Shown here: positions 27,437 to 39,347 of the stretch, piece by piece
How the letters are laid out: every line of letters begins with the position of its first letter
Position numbering within the stretch: the first letter of the stretch is position 1
Source: Rhizobium sp. ZPR4
GTDB lineage: Bacteria > Pseudomonadota > Alphaproteobacteria > Rhizobiales > Rhizobiaceae
Length of the DNA stretch: 64,000 nucleotides
Direction of reading: 5' to 3'
Assembly (NCBI RefSeq): GCF_040215725.1
Contig: NZ_CP157967.1
Coordinates: 2,604,001-2,668,000, forward strand
Made by a program: the position numbers and the translations under genes
Notes under the pieces: model-generated
Told to the model about the DNA's origin: nothing
Database searches by the model: none
The model's input: the letters and a program-made list of their open reading frames with translations, nothing else

Positions 27437-28699
27437 ATGGTAGAAAAACGTTTCCAGCCGCTGGCACGCGATGCCATGGCCTACGTTCTTGCCGGGGGGC
27501 GCGGCAGCCGCCTGAAAGAACTGACCGACCGCCGTGCCAAGCCAGCCGTCTATTTCGGCGGCAAGACCCGGATCATCGATTTTGCGCTATCCAATGCCCT
27601 CAATTCCGGCATCCGCCGCATCGGCGTCGCGACGCAGTACAAGGCGCATTCACTGATCCGCCATATGCAGCGTGGCTGGAACTTCTTCCGCCCGGAGCGA
27701 AACGAAAGCTTCGATATCCTGCCAGCCTCGCAGCGCGTCTCGGAAACGCAATGGTACGAAGGCACGGCCGATGCCGTCTATCAGAACATCGACATCATCG
27801 AGCCCTATGGCCCGGAATACATGGTCATCCTCGCCGGCGACCACATCTACAAGATGGACTATGAGTGGATGCTGCAGCAGCACGTCGATTCCGGCGCGCA
27901 GGTGACGATCGGCTGCCTTGAAGTGCCGCGCATGGAAGCCGTCGGCTTCGGCGTCATGCATGTCGACGAAAAAGACCAGATCATCGATTTCGTCGAGAAG
28001 CCGGCCGATCCGCCCGGCATTCCCGGCAACCCGGATTTCGCGCTCGCCTCGATGGGCATCTACGTCTTCCACACGAAGTTCCTGATCGAATGCCTGAAGC
28101 GCGACGCTGCCGATCCGAATTCCAGCCGCGACTTCGGCAAGGACATCATCCCCTACATCGTCAAGAACGGTAAGGCCGTCGCCCATCGCTTCACCCAATC
28201 CTGCGTTCGCTCGGATTTCGAGCGCGAAGCCTATTGGCGCGACGTCGGCACGATCGATGCCTACTGGCAGGCCAACATCGACCTGACCGCCGTGGTGCCG
28301 GAACTCGACATCTACGACAAGTCCTGGCCGATCTGGACCTATGCGGAAATCAGCCCGCCGGCCAAGTTCGTCCATGACGACGAGGATCGCCGCGGCTCGG
28401 CAGTCTCCTCCGTCGTCGCCGGCGATTGCATCATTTCCGGCGCCAGCCTCTACAACAGCCTGCTCTTTACCGGCGTACGCGCCAATTCCTACTCCAAGCT
28501 GGAGGGCGCAGTCGTGCTGCCGAGCGTCAAGATCGGCCGTCGGGCACAGCTGAAGAATGTCGTCATCGACCACGGCGTCACCATTCCCGAGGGCCTGGTA
28601 GTCGGTGAAGATCCGGAACTGGATGCCAAACGCTGGCGCCGCACCGAGAGCGGCATCTGCCTCATCACCCAATCCATGATCGACAAGCTGGATCTGTAA
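27437..28699 (+). CDS. glgC: glucose-1-phosphate adenylyltransferase
   Basis: A 420-residue ADP-glucose pyrophosphorylase, the committed and allosterically controlled step of glycogen synthesis. N-terminal [21 protein letters not shown] forms the nucleotide site, with GTADAVYQN and FVEKPADPP. The left-handed helix domain is at about 295-400. The strong ribosome site AGGGAGG lies before ATG 27437. Rhizobial forms are typically activated by fructose-6-phosphate; this cannot be read from the sequence. It ends 3 bp before glgA. Confidence 0.96.
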   Translation: MVEKRFQPLARDAMAYVLAGGRGSRLKELTDRRAKPAVYFGGKTRIIDFALSNALNSGIRRIGVATQYKAHSLIRHMQRGWNFFRPERNESFDILPASQRVSETQWYEGTADAVYQNIDIIEPYGPEYMVILAGDHIYKMDYEWMLQQHVDSGAQVTIGCLEVPRMEAVGFGVMHVDEKDQIIDFVEKPADPPGIPGNPDFALASMGIYVFHTKFLIECLKRDAADPNSSRDFGKDIIPYIVKNGKAVAHRFTQSCVRSDFEREAYWRDVGTIDAYWQANIDLTAVVPELDIYDKSWPIWTYAEISPPAKFVHDDEDRRGSAVSSVVAGDCIISGASLYNSLLFTGVRANSYSKLEGAVVLPSVKIGRRAQLKNVVIDHGVTIPEGLVVGEDPELDAKRWRRTESGICLITQSMIDKLDL

Positions 28700-28702
28700 C
28701 TT

Positions 28703-31778
<3,076 letters not shown>

Positions 31779-31792
31779 GTTTTAGGTTTTAA

Positions 31793-31962
31793 GCCCCTTC
31801 GCCCCGCAAATGCGGGGAGAAGGTGGCCAGGAGCGGCTGAACGAAGTGACGCAGCGACTGGTCGGATGAGGGGCCTTCTCGAAATTCACCGCGACTGCAC
31901 AATCTGCCGGACGCACCGCCCCTCACCCTAGCCCTCTCCCCGCATGCGGGGAGAGGGGGCGA
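31793..31962. repeat. intergenic palindromic repeat between pgm and glgX
   Basis: Two hairpins, CCTTCGCCCCGC.../GCGGGGAGAAGG (31796-31823) and a 26-bp perfect palindrome CCCTCTCCCCGCA/TGCGGGGAGAGGG (31932-31957), flank an insert with GAGGGGC/GCCCCTC pairing. This is the familiar rhizobial intergenic palindrome (RIME-like). It could stabilise the pgm 3' end or attenuate transcription into glgX. Confidence 0.75.
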
Positions 31963-31995
31963 CCTTTAGCTAGCCAGCCAGAAAGCCCGCGAGAC

Positions 31996-33966
31996 ATGTC
32001 AGAACCGACACCCCGTTCCCTCGGCGCGACCCTTACCGATACCGGTGTTGAATTTGCCGTCTGGTCCAGGAATGCCAAGCGGATCGAACTCTGCGTGTTC
32101 GACGCGGAGGGAAAAAAGGAAGTCCTGCGCCTGCCGATGACGCGCGACGGCGACGAGCACCGTCTTTTCGTCAAGAACGCCAAGCAGGGCATGCGCTATG
32201 GCCTGCGCGCCCATGGTACCTATGATCCTGACGAGGGCCTGTGGTTCGATCCGTCCAAGTTGCTTGTCGATCCCTATGCGGTCGAAATCGACAGGCCGTT
32301 CCGATATGACCAACGCCTCCGAGTCTTCGGCGAAGACACGCAGGACCTCATGCCGAAGGCGATCGTCTCGTGCGATGTCGTCGTCAAACCGGCCAAGCCT
32401 CTGTTTCAACCTGGCGGCCTGATCTACGAAGTCGCCATAAAGCCCTTCACCATACTGCATCCGGATGTGCCGGCTGAGAAACGGGGCACGCTCGGTGCCC
32501 TCGCCCATCCCTCGATCATCGCGCATCTCAAGCGCCTGCAGGTGAACGCCGTCGAGCTCATGCCGATCACCGCATGGATCGACGAACGGCATCTGCCGCC
32601 ACTCGGCCTCACCAACGGCTGGGGCTACAATCCTGTCGCCTTCATGGCGCTCGACCCGCGTCTCGCGCCCGGCGGCATGAAGGAACTGCGCGAGACCGTC
32701 GCCGCCCTCCACGCCGAGGGCATCGCCGTCATCCTCGATCTTGTCTTCAACCATACCGGCGAAAGCGATCGCCAAGGCCCGACGCTGTCCCTGCGCGGCC
32801 TCGACAATCCCACCTATTTCCGCAGCTTGCCGGATCAGCCCGGCACGCTGGTCAACGATACCGGCACCGGCAACACCGTCGCCTGCGATCAGCCGGCTGT
32901 ACGCAAGCTCATCGTCGACAGCCTCAACCATTTCGTCCGCAATGCCGGCATCGACGGTTTCCGCTTCGATCTCGCGACCGTGATCGGCCGCAATGGCAAG
33001 GGTTTCGATCCAGACAGCATGACGCTGCGCACCATGCTGGCGGATGACGTACTCAGGGATCGGATCATGATCGCTGAGCCCTGGGACATCGGTCCCGGCG
33101 GCTATCAGCTCGGGAATTTTCCCGCGCCGTTCCTCGAATGGAACGACCGCGCCCGCGACGACCTGCGCCGCTTCTGGCGAGGTGACGCCGGCGTCGGCGA
33201 CCTTGCAACCGTACTTGCCGGCTCCTCCTCCATCTTCGGCCGCAGCGGCCGCTCGCAGACGCGCAGCGTCAACTTCCTTGCCGCTCACGATGGCTTCACG
33301 CTGATGGACCTCGTTTCCTACGAGAACAAGCACAACGAGGCCAATGGCGAGAACAATCGCGACGGTCACAACGAGAACTTCTCCTGGAACAACGGCGTCG
33401 AAGGCAGAACGGACGATCTGGTCATCCGAGACAAGCGCCGCAACGACATAGAAGCCATGCTGTCGACGCTCTTTGCCACGCGCGGCACGATCATGCTGAC
33501 GGCAGGCGACGAAGGCGGGCGCAGCCAGCAGGGCAACAACAACGCCTATTGCCAGGACAATGCCATCACCTGGATGGACTGGACGGCGCTGGACGAGGAG
33601 CTGATCGGCCACACGGCCTGGCTTGCCGGCCTGCGCCGCCGCTTCGCCGCCTTTGACACTATGGACTTCTTCCGCGGCGACGGCGACGTGCTCTGGTTCT
33701 CGGGCGCGGGAACGCCGATGACCGTGCCGGATTGGGAAGCGCCAAGGGCGGACGTGCTTGGCATGGCGCTGCGAACGCAGGATCGCGCAACAGGCCGATC
33801 GACGCGGCTCGCAATGGTGTTCAATCGCGCCGCGGACGAACGCTCCATCACATTGCCGACCTCGGAGAGCGGCGACTGGTCTGAGCTGACGACGGCAGGC
33901 GAAACACCGGCCGGAGAGCAGATCACCGTAGCCGCCCGCTCCGTCGCCTTCCTTCTTGAAAACTGA
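31996..33966 (+). CDS. glgX: glycogen debranching enzyme
   Basis: A 656-residue GH13 isoamylase-type debranching enzyme that hydrolyses alpha-1,6 bonds of phosphorylase-trimmed glycogen. CBM48 at about 10-110. The catalytic Asp is in DGFRFDLATVI, the Glu in MIAEPWD, and a stabilising Asp in AAHDGFTLMDLVSY. The characteristic NEANGENNRDGHNENFSWN is intact. Length matches bacterial GlgX (about 655). It shares direction with the operon but is separated from pgm by a repeat, so it may also be made at a different level. Confidence 0.94.
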   Translation: MSEPTPRSLGATLTDTGVEFAVWSRNAKRIELCVFDAEGKKEVLRLPMTRDGDEHRLFVKNAKQGMRYGLRAHGTYDPDEGLWFDPSKLLVDPYAVEIDRPFRYDQRLRVFGEDTQDLMPKAIVSCDVVVKPAKPLFQPGGLIYEVAIKPFTILHPDVPAEKRGTLGALAHPSIIAHLKRLQVNAVELMPITAWIDERHLPPLGLTNGWGYNPVAFMALDPRLAPGGMKELRETVAALHAEGIAVILDLVFNHTGESDRQGPTLSLRGLDNPTYFRSLPDQPGTLVNDTGTGNTVACDQPAVRKLIVDSLNHFVRNAGIDGFRFDLATVIGRNGKGFDPDSMTLRTMLADDVLRDRIMIAEPWDIGPGGYQLGNFPAPFLEWNDRARDDLRRFWRGDAGVGDLATVLAGSSSIFGRSGRSQTRSVNFLAAHDGFTLMDLVSYENKHNEANGENNRDGHNENFSWNNGVEGRTDDLVIRDKRRNDIEAMLSTLFATRGTIMLTAGDEGGRSQQGNNNAYCQDNAITWMDWTALDEELIGHTAWLAGLRRRFAAFDTMDFFRGDGDVLWFSGAGTPMTVPDWEAPRADVLGMALRTQDRATGRSTRLAMVFNRAADERSITLPTSESGDWSELTTAGETPAGEQITVAARSVAFLLEN

Positions 33967-34033
33967 TCGCGGTTGCACTTTCAGTCTCGATTCGCCAGAA
34001 AGGATTCTGACGACACAGACTGACGAGGATGGG

Positions 34034-34522
34034 ATGCCCAGCGAAATTTCGCTTGTTGAGATCATGAAACTTGCGGGAACGGAGATCGGCGTTTCCGACT
34101 GGATCATCGTTGACCAGACGATGATCGACACCTTTGCCGATTCGACACTCGATCATCAGTTCATCCACGTCGACCCCGAGCGCGCCAGGACGGAAACGCC
34201 CTATGGCGGCACGATTGCCCACGGCTTCCTCACGCTCTCGCTACTCTCGGCAATGAACTACAGCGGCCTGCCGAAAATCCGCGAGCAGACCATGGGCATC
34301 AACTATGGCTTCGAGAAGATCCGCTTTATGTCGCCGGTCAAGTGCGGCGCGCGGGTGCGCGGGCGTTTCGCCCTCGCCGAAACGCGACTGCGCGGCGCCA
34401 ACATGCTGATGCTCACCTATGATGTGACCGTCGAGATCGAAAACGAGCGCAAACCGGCACTGACTGCGACATGGACGACCATATCGCAATTCGATCCGAA
34501 GGATCGGCCGGAAGAGGCTTAG
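34034..34522 (+). CDS. MaoC-type hydratase (NodN-like)
   Basis: A 162-residue single hot-dog-fold protein. The hydratase-2 motif (Asp and His) is in STLDHQFIHVDPERA and GGTIAHGFLTLSL. Related proteins hydrate enoyl-CoA (PhaJ-type) or are NodN-like with unclear substrate. The ATG at 34034 has GAGG upstream and gives the usual family length. A longer frame starts near the glgX stop but has no ribosome site. It follows glgX by 67 bp and may be transcribed by read-through. Confidence 0.85.
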   Translation: MPSEISLVEIMKLAGTEIGVSDWIIVDQTMIDTFADSTLDHQFIHVDPERARTETPYGGTIAHGFLTLSLLSAMNYSGLPKIREQTMGINYGFEKIRFMSPVKCGARVRGRFALAETRLRGANMLMLTYDVTVEIENERKPALTATWTTISQFDPKDRPEEA

Positions 34523-34947
34523 TGCTTTTCTGAATTGCGAGACATTTTTCTCAAAGACAGAATAACAAACGCAATCGCTGCGAATGAAATATAAAATATA
34601 TAGAATCCAAAGTCCGCCCTTATATACTTAAGGCTCAGAGAAAATTGCCCAGATGCGATCTTCTCTATTATGCGAAAAACCACCTGTGCTAAACTCCACC
34701 ATAAGGCAAAGCGGCATATATAATCTATATTGAAATATTCACTTCGCACGGAAGCTTGTGAGCTTTCTGACTGAGTCCCAATTCCGGTCCATGATTTGGA
34801 ATCGACTTCAAGGCTTTTCCTATCAGAGCCCACGGGTATGGCCTTTGTATCGCGCATCAAAATGCGCTGATTGAAGGCGAGTGTTGCGAGCTCGCCGATA
34901 CAACCAATATGCGACCGAAATTGACGGCAAACAAGATCGATTGCCAT
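34519..34947 (-). CDS. hypothetical membrane protein, AT-rich
   Basis: A 142-residue protein with two predicted C-terminal membrane segments (about 77-97, 107-130) and a polar N-terminal half. The 34560-34740 part is markedly AT-rich (TATAAAATATATAG-type runs) compared with the surrounding high-GC genes. The stop overlaps the 3' end of the MaoC gene tail-to-tail. No homology recognised. It could be a recently acquired gene or a decayed one. Confidence 0.4.
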   Translation of the reverse strand: MAIDLVCRQFRSHIGCIGELATLAFNQRILMRDTKAIPVGSDRKSLEVDSKSWTGIGTQSESSQASVRSEYFNIDYICRFALWWSLAQVVFRIIEKIASGQFSLSLKYIRADFGFYIFYISFAAIAFVILSLRKMSRNSEKH

Positions 34948-35012
34948 CAACTCTCGGCATCATGCGCCCAGCCAATCTTTATCTTAGCTTTGCTCGCAAA
35001 AGCCTGCCGAGC

Positions 35013-35561
35013 CTAAAGGCCTGCATCCTCCGCGCCTTCGGCCAGAAGACCGAAAGCGAAGTCGGAGAAGGAGCGCCAGACTTCGATGCGGAATGTCTCT
35101 TCATCGAGCCGCAAGATCACGACTTCCGCCTTGCCAAGGAGCGTGCGCGAGCAGGCGCCGACGGGAAATGCTCCCATAGAAACGTCCTGCGGGCAGCCGG
35201 CGGCAAGCGTTGCTTCTGCGCTGGCGCCGGACACGATAATAGCGGTATTGCGATGCGAGACATCCGTCGCAGAGTGCAGAGCACCGGACGATGCGGCCAC
35301 GCCGACCAGATCGGCGCCGTTTTCATCGATGACAAGCCATTCGTCCGGGCCGAGCCACAGGGCATGACGTCCGTTATTGCTGGCCGAGGTCTTCGGCCGG
35401 GTCGGCAGCTGCAGGCCGAGCGCCTGCGAAAGACTGCCCAGGGAGTCGCCAGGCGCACGCAGCGAAATGCGGCTTGCGGGGGCCGCGGGCGTCAGCCGGA
35501 CGGTCGAAGAACCGCCGTGGCGGCCGGCGAGCGGCAGTTTGCGGGTAGCGAGATCAACCAT
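35013..35561 (-). CDS. soxG: sarcosine oxidase subunit gamma
   Basis: A 182-residue fourth subunit of heterotetrameric sarcosine oxidase, with a fold distantly related to the folate-binding GcvT family. Motifs include LWLGPDEWLVIDENGADLV and the terminal RIEVWRSFSDFAFGLL, typical of SoxG. The ATG at 35561 follows AAGGAAGGAGG inside the soxA 3' end, overlapping it by 8 bp. A TTG further upstream would only add residues without support. It is last in the operon. Confidence 0.88.
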   Translation of the reverse strand: MVDLATRKLPLAGRHGGSSTVRLTPAAPASRISLRAPGDSLGSLSQALGLQLPTRPKTSASNNGRHALWLGPDEWLVIDENGADLVGVAASSGALHSATDVSHRNTAIIVSGASAEATLAAGCPQDVSMGAFPVGACSRTLLGKAEVVILRLDEETFRIEVWRSFSDFAFGLLAEGAEDAGL

Positions 35562-38550
35562 TGATCCGGCCTCCTTCCTTGTCAAAGAACACCAGATCCG
35601 TCACCTCGACTGATATCGTCTTGTCGGGCATCGGCACATAGAGTGTCTTGCCCATGCGCTCGCGACCGCCGGCAACCAGCGCAAAGGCGATGGAGCGGCC
35701 GAGATTTTCCGACCAATAGGCCGAGGTGACATGGCCGAGCATGGTCATCGGCTTCTGCTCATTCGGATCGGCGACGACCTGCGCGCCTTCCTCCAGCACC
35801 ACCTTCGGATCGCGGGTCACGAGACCGACGAGCTGCTTGCGTCCTTCCTTGACGAGATCCGGTCGCTTCAGGCCGCGGATACCGACGAAATCGGTCTTCT
35901 TCTTGGAAACGGCCCAGGCAAGGCCGGCATCGTCAGGCGTGACGGTGCCGTCGGTGTCCTGGCCGACGATGATGTAGCCCTTCTCGGCGCGCAGCACGTG
36001 CATGGTCTCGGTGCCGTAGGCGCAAGCGCCCAGCGGCTCGGCGCGCGCCCAGACGGCTTCCCAAACCGACTGGCCGTAATCGGCCGGCACGTTGATTTCG
36101 TAGCCGACTTCACCGGTGAAGGAGACACGGAACAGCCGCGCCGGCACGCCGCAGACCTTGCACTCGGCGACACTCATATGCGGGAAGGCCTCGTTGGACA
36201 GATCCTGGCCCTCAACGAGCGGCTCGATGATCTCGCGCGCCTTCGGACCCTGCACGGCGATGACGGCCCATTGCTCGGTGGTCGACGTCAGCCACACCTT
36301 TAGATGCGGGAATTCGGTCTGCAGATAGTCTTCCATATGATGCAGCACGCGCGGCGCACCGCCGGTCGTCGTCGTCACATGGAAGCGATCCTCGGCCAGA
36401 CGCCCGACGACGCCATCGTCATAAACGAAGCCGTCCTCGCGGGTCATGATGCCGTAGCGGCAACGGCCGGGCTTCAGCGTATCCCAGGCATTGGTGTAGA
36501 TCAGGTTCAGGAACTCGGCCGCATCAGGCCCGACCACTTCGATCTTGCCGAGCGTCGAGGCATCGAACACGCCGGCCACGTCGCGCGCCGTGCGGCACTC
36601 GCGATTGACGGCCTGATGCATGGTCTCGCCGGCACGCGGATAGAACCAGGCGCGCTTCCAGTTGCCGACATCTTCGAAGATGGCGCCATGCGCCTCTTCC
36701 CAGGCATGCATCGGCGTCTTGCGGGTGGGATCGAAGAGCGATCCACGCGAATGGCTGATCAGCGTGCCGTAGGTGACGGGCGTATAGGGTGCACGGAAGG
36801 TGGTGAGACCGACCTGCGGGATATCCTTGCCGAGCATTTCGGCAGCAATCGCCAGCCCATGCATGTTGGAAAGCTTGCCCTGGTCGGACGCCATACCGTT
36901 GGTGGTAAAGCGCTTGATATGCTCGATGGAATGCATGCCCTCGCGCACGGCAAGGCGGATATCCTTAGCGCAGACATCGTGCTGGAAATCGACGAAAGCC
37001 TTGGCATTCGTGTCCGGTCCGGCGCCTTCGGCCACACCGATCATGCCGCCGGTCCATTCGAATGCCTGCTCGGCGTGAAGCTGGATCTTCTCACCGCCAT
37101 TGGTAGCACCGGTGGCGCGCGCCATCAGCTCGCCGGCGGCAAGTGATTCCTCGATCGCGGCCTGCAGCCCGTCCGTGCCGTTGCAGGCGCCGACGGAAAG
37201 GCAGTCCTGGACATAGGTGCCCGGCAGGAAGCGCTGCTTCTCGGCATCGAATTTCAGCTTGCCGCGCGATTGCGAGAAGAGATGAACGGAAGGAGTCCAA
37301 CCGGCCGAAACCAGCAGGGCATCCACGGGGATCTTGCGGGTGGCGGAGCTGCCGTTGCGCGAAACCGTCATGGAGGAAACGCGCAGCTTACCGGCCGTAT
37401 CGACAACGGCATAGTCGGTCATCACTTCGATGCCCAGCCGCTTTGCCTCTGCCAGCACGGCCTCGCCGGGACGAGCGCGGCTGTCGACGATGGCGGCGAC
37501 GGAAACGCCGGCGCGCTTCAGATCGAAGGCAGCCTCATAGGCGGAATCATGCGCCGTATAGACGCCGATCTTGGCGCCGACCGCGACGCCATAATGGTTG
37601 AGATAGGCACGCGCAGCCGAGGCCAACATGATGCCCGGGCGATCGTTGTTCGGAAACACCATGTGGCGTTCGATGGCGCCTGTCGCGAGGATGGCGCGCT
37701 TGGCGCGGACCTGCCAAAGGCGTTCGCGCGGCAGATCGCGGCCCGGCTTTGCCAGATGGTCCGTGACACGCTCGGCAAGGCCGAAGAAATTGTGATTGTA
37801 ATAGCCGAAGGCGGTCGTGCGGGTCAGCACCTCAACATTCGGCATTGCCTTGAGCTTGGCGACGACACCCTGCGCCCAGTCATAGCCCTCGACGCCGTCG
37901 ATCTTGACGCCGGTGTCAAAGCGCAGCGCGCCGCCGACTTCCGGCTGCTCATCGCAGAGGATGACCTTGGCGCCGGTTTCGGCAGCGGCAAGCGCCGCCG
38001 AAAGACCGGCAATGCCGGCGCCGACGACGAGCACGTCGCAATGGGCATAGCGGCTGGCGTAATGATCCGGATCCTCCTCCGTCGGAGCAACGCCGAGACC
38101 GGCGGCGCGACGGATGAAGGGCTCGTAGATGTGCTTCCAGGCCGACTTCGGCCACATGAAGGTCTTGTAGTAGAAGCCGGCAGCAAAGAAGGGCGACATC
38201 AGATTGTTGACGCCGCCGATGTCGAAGGCGAGCGACGGCCAGCGGTTCTGTGACTGCGCCTTCATGCCGTCGAAGACTTCCTGGACGCTGGCGCGCACGT
38301 TCGGCTGTCGCCGCGCCGCATCGCGGGAGATATCGAGCAGCGCGTTCGGCTCCTCCGCCCCGGCTGACAGGATGCCGCGCGGACGGTGATACTTGAAGGA
38401 CCGGCCGACGAGATGGACGCCATTGGCGAGCAACGCCGAGGCGACGCTATCGCCCTCCAGCGCGGTATAGCTCTTGCCGTCAAAAGTGAAGCGAGCGGTT
38501 CTGGCCGGCGTCAGACGTCCCTTGCCCGCGATACGATTGGCGCCGCTCAT
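35554..38550 (-). CDS. soxA: sarcosine oxidase subunit alpha
   Basis: A 998-residue large subunit. Residues about 15-110 form a ferredoxin-like fold (SYTALEGDSVASALLANG). Residues about 170-470 are the NAD(H)-binding part, with CDVLVVGAGIAGLSAALAAA. The C-terminal half (about 600-990) is GcvT-like and binds tetrahydrofolate, so the methyl carbon leaves as 5,10-methylene-THF. Normal length for SoxA. It overlaps soxD by 4 bp (ATGA) and soxG by 8 bp, so synthesis is coupled. Confidence 0.95.
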   Translation of the reverse strand: MSGANRIAGKGRLTPARTARFTFDGKSYTALEGDSVASALLANGVHLVGRSFKYHRPRGILSAGAEEPNALLDISRDAARRQPNVRASVQEVFDGMKAQSQNRWPSLAFDIGGVNNLMSPFFAAGFYYKTFMWPKSAWKHIYEPFIRRAAGLGVAPTEEDPDHYASRYAHCDVLVVGAGIAGLSAALAAAETGAKVILCDEQPEVGGALRFDTGVKIDGVEGYDWAQGVVAKLKAMPNVEVLTRTTAFGYYNHNFFGLAERVTDHLAKPGRDLPRERLWQVRAKRAILATGAIERHMVFPNNDRPGIMLASAARAYLNHYGVAVGAKIGVYTAHDSAYEAAFDLKRAGVSVAAIVDSRARPGEAVLAEAKRLGIEVMTDYAVVDTAGKLRVSSMTVSRNGSSATRKIPVDALLVSAGWTPSVHLFSQSRGKLKFDAEKQRFLPGTYVQDCLSVGACNGTDGLQAAIEESLAAGELMARATGATNGGEKIQLHAEQAFEWTGGMIGVAEGAGPDTNAKAFVDFQHDVCAKDIRLAVREGMHSIEHIKRFTTNGMASDQGKLSNMHGLAIAAEMLGKDIPQVGLTTFRAPYTPVTYGTLISHSRGSLFDPTRKTPMHAWEEAHGAIFEDVGNWKRAWFYPRAGETMHQAVNRECRTARDVAGVFDASTLGKIEVVGPDAAEFLNLIYTNAWDTLKPGRCRYGIMTREDGFVYDDGVVGRLAEDRFHVTTTTGGAPRVLHHMEDYLQTEFPHLKVWLTSTTEQWAVIAVQGPKAREIIEPLVEGQDLSNEAFPHMSVAECKVCGVPARLFRVSFTGEVGYEINVPADYGQSVWEAVWARAEPLGACAYGTETMHVLRAEKGYIIVGQDTDGTVTPDDAGLAWAVSKKKTDFVGIRGLKRPDLVKEGRKQLVGLVTRDPKVVLEEGAQVVADPNEQKPMTMLGHVTSAYWSENLGRSIAFALVAGGRERMGKTLYVPMPDKTISVEVTDLVFFDKEGGRING

Positions 38551-38912
38551 TCAGCAAATCCCTCTGTTTGTGCCGTCTGTTCTTGTTCGTTCTGTTGCTG
38601 CGCCGCCGGCTCGGAAGCACCTGGCCGCAGCGTCGCCGGATCGGGCTTCGGCTCGCCAGCCTTGTAAGTGCGGTAGAAATGATCGCTCACCGTGTCGCGC
38701 GCCGCATTGAAGAAGCGGCCGCAGCCATGGATGTGCCGCCAGCGCTCGAAGATCAGGCCCTTCGGATTGTCGCGCAGGAAGAAATATTCCTCGAACTCCT
38801 CGTCCGAGATCCCGGCAATATTGGCCGGCCGCACGATGTGCGCGTCACCGGCGTTGCGGAATTCGAGTTCCGAGCGCTCTTCCTCGCAATAGGGGCAGTA
38901 AATCAGCAGCAT
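38547..38912 (-). CDS. soxD: sarcosine oxidase subunit delta
   Basis: A 121-residue zinc-binding subunit. Cys6, Cys9, a histidine near 60 and Cys64 (YCPYCEEE, HIHGCGRFF) form the zinc site. The C-terminal tail (about 85-121) is Gln/Glu-rich and longer than the core needs, probably flexible. Start overlaps the soxA region by ATGA on its 3' side. It follows the extra gene by 15 bp. Confidence 0.92.
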   Translation of the reverse strand: MLLIYCPYCEEERSELEFRNAGDAHIVRPANIAGISDEEFEEYFFLRDNPKGLIFERWRHIHGCGRFFNAARDTVSDHFYRTYKAGEPKPDPATLRPGASEPAAQQQNEQEQTAQTEGFAE

Positions 38913-38927
38913 CGTTTTCTACCTGTG

Positions 38928-39347
38928 TTAAAGCTCGGAGCCAGTAAGGCTTGTACCGGGAGGCTGTGCGCAAAGCCGCCGTCCCATGGTGACGAAAGGT
39001 GTTATGCGCTTCAGCAGCGCCTCCAACGATCCATAGGGTTTCAGCACGTTGGTCATCCCTATATTGACCAGACTCATGCCCAAAAGATCCGTATCGAGCA
39101 CGAAAGCCCGTGTTGCCTCAGGTTTCTGGTCCGGCACGAAATAAACGGCCGGCTTGTTCAGCACCTTGGCGCAGGCAAGCACGCCGCTTTCGGCAACGAA
39201 GGGCCAGTCGGCCTCATCCTTTGCCTTGTGGATCACCTGCATGCGAAAATCCTCCGCCCCCGGAATAAGATCGCTGACTTCGGTCGCGGTCGTTCCGATC
39301 GGCAGGGAAAGCCCTGCCGCAAGAACGATCCCGACCGCCGCCGGCAT
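38928..39347 (-). CDS. secreted hypothetical protein inserted in the sox operon
   Basis: A 139-residue protein with an N-terminal hydrophobic stretch (VGIVLAAGLSLPIGTTA), probably a signal peptide. The body contains DEADWPFVAESGVLACA and KPAVYFVPDQ, similar to the E. coli YebY (DUF2511) pattern of a small periplasmic protein with a WPF...C signature. The relationship is from memory and moderate. It sits between soxB and soxD, with its ATG overlapping the soxB stop by one base (TGATG). Its location is unusual, as classical sox operons run soxBDAG without it. Function unknown. Confidence 0.7.
   Translation of the reverse strand: MPAAVGIVLAAGLSLPIGTTATEVSDLIPGAEDFRMQVIHKAKDEADWPFVAESGVLACAKVLNKPAVYFVPDQKPEATRAFVLDTDLLGMSLVNIGMTNVLKPYGSLEALLKRITPFVTMGRRLCAQPPGTSLTGSEL

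Noticed and set aside
31999..34131. A 710-residue open frame on the minus strand opposite glgX
   Set aside because: It covers the GH13 enzyme exactly in antisense. No family motif or ribosome site was seen.
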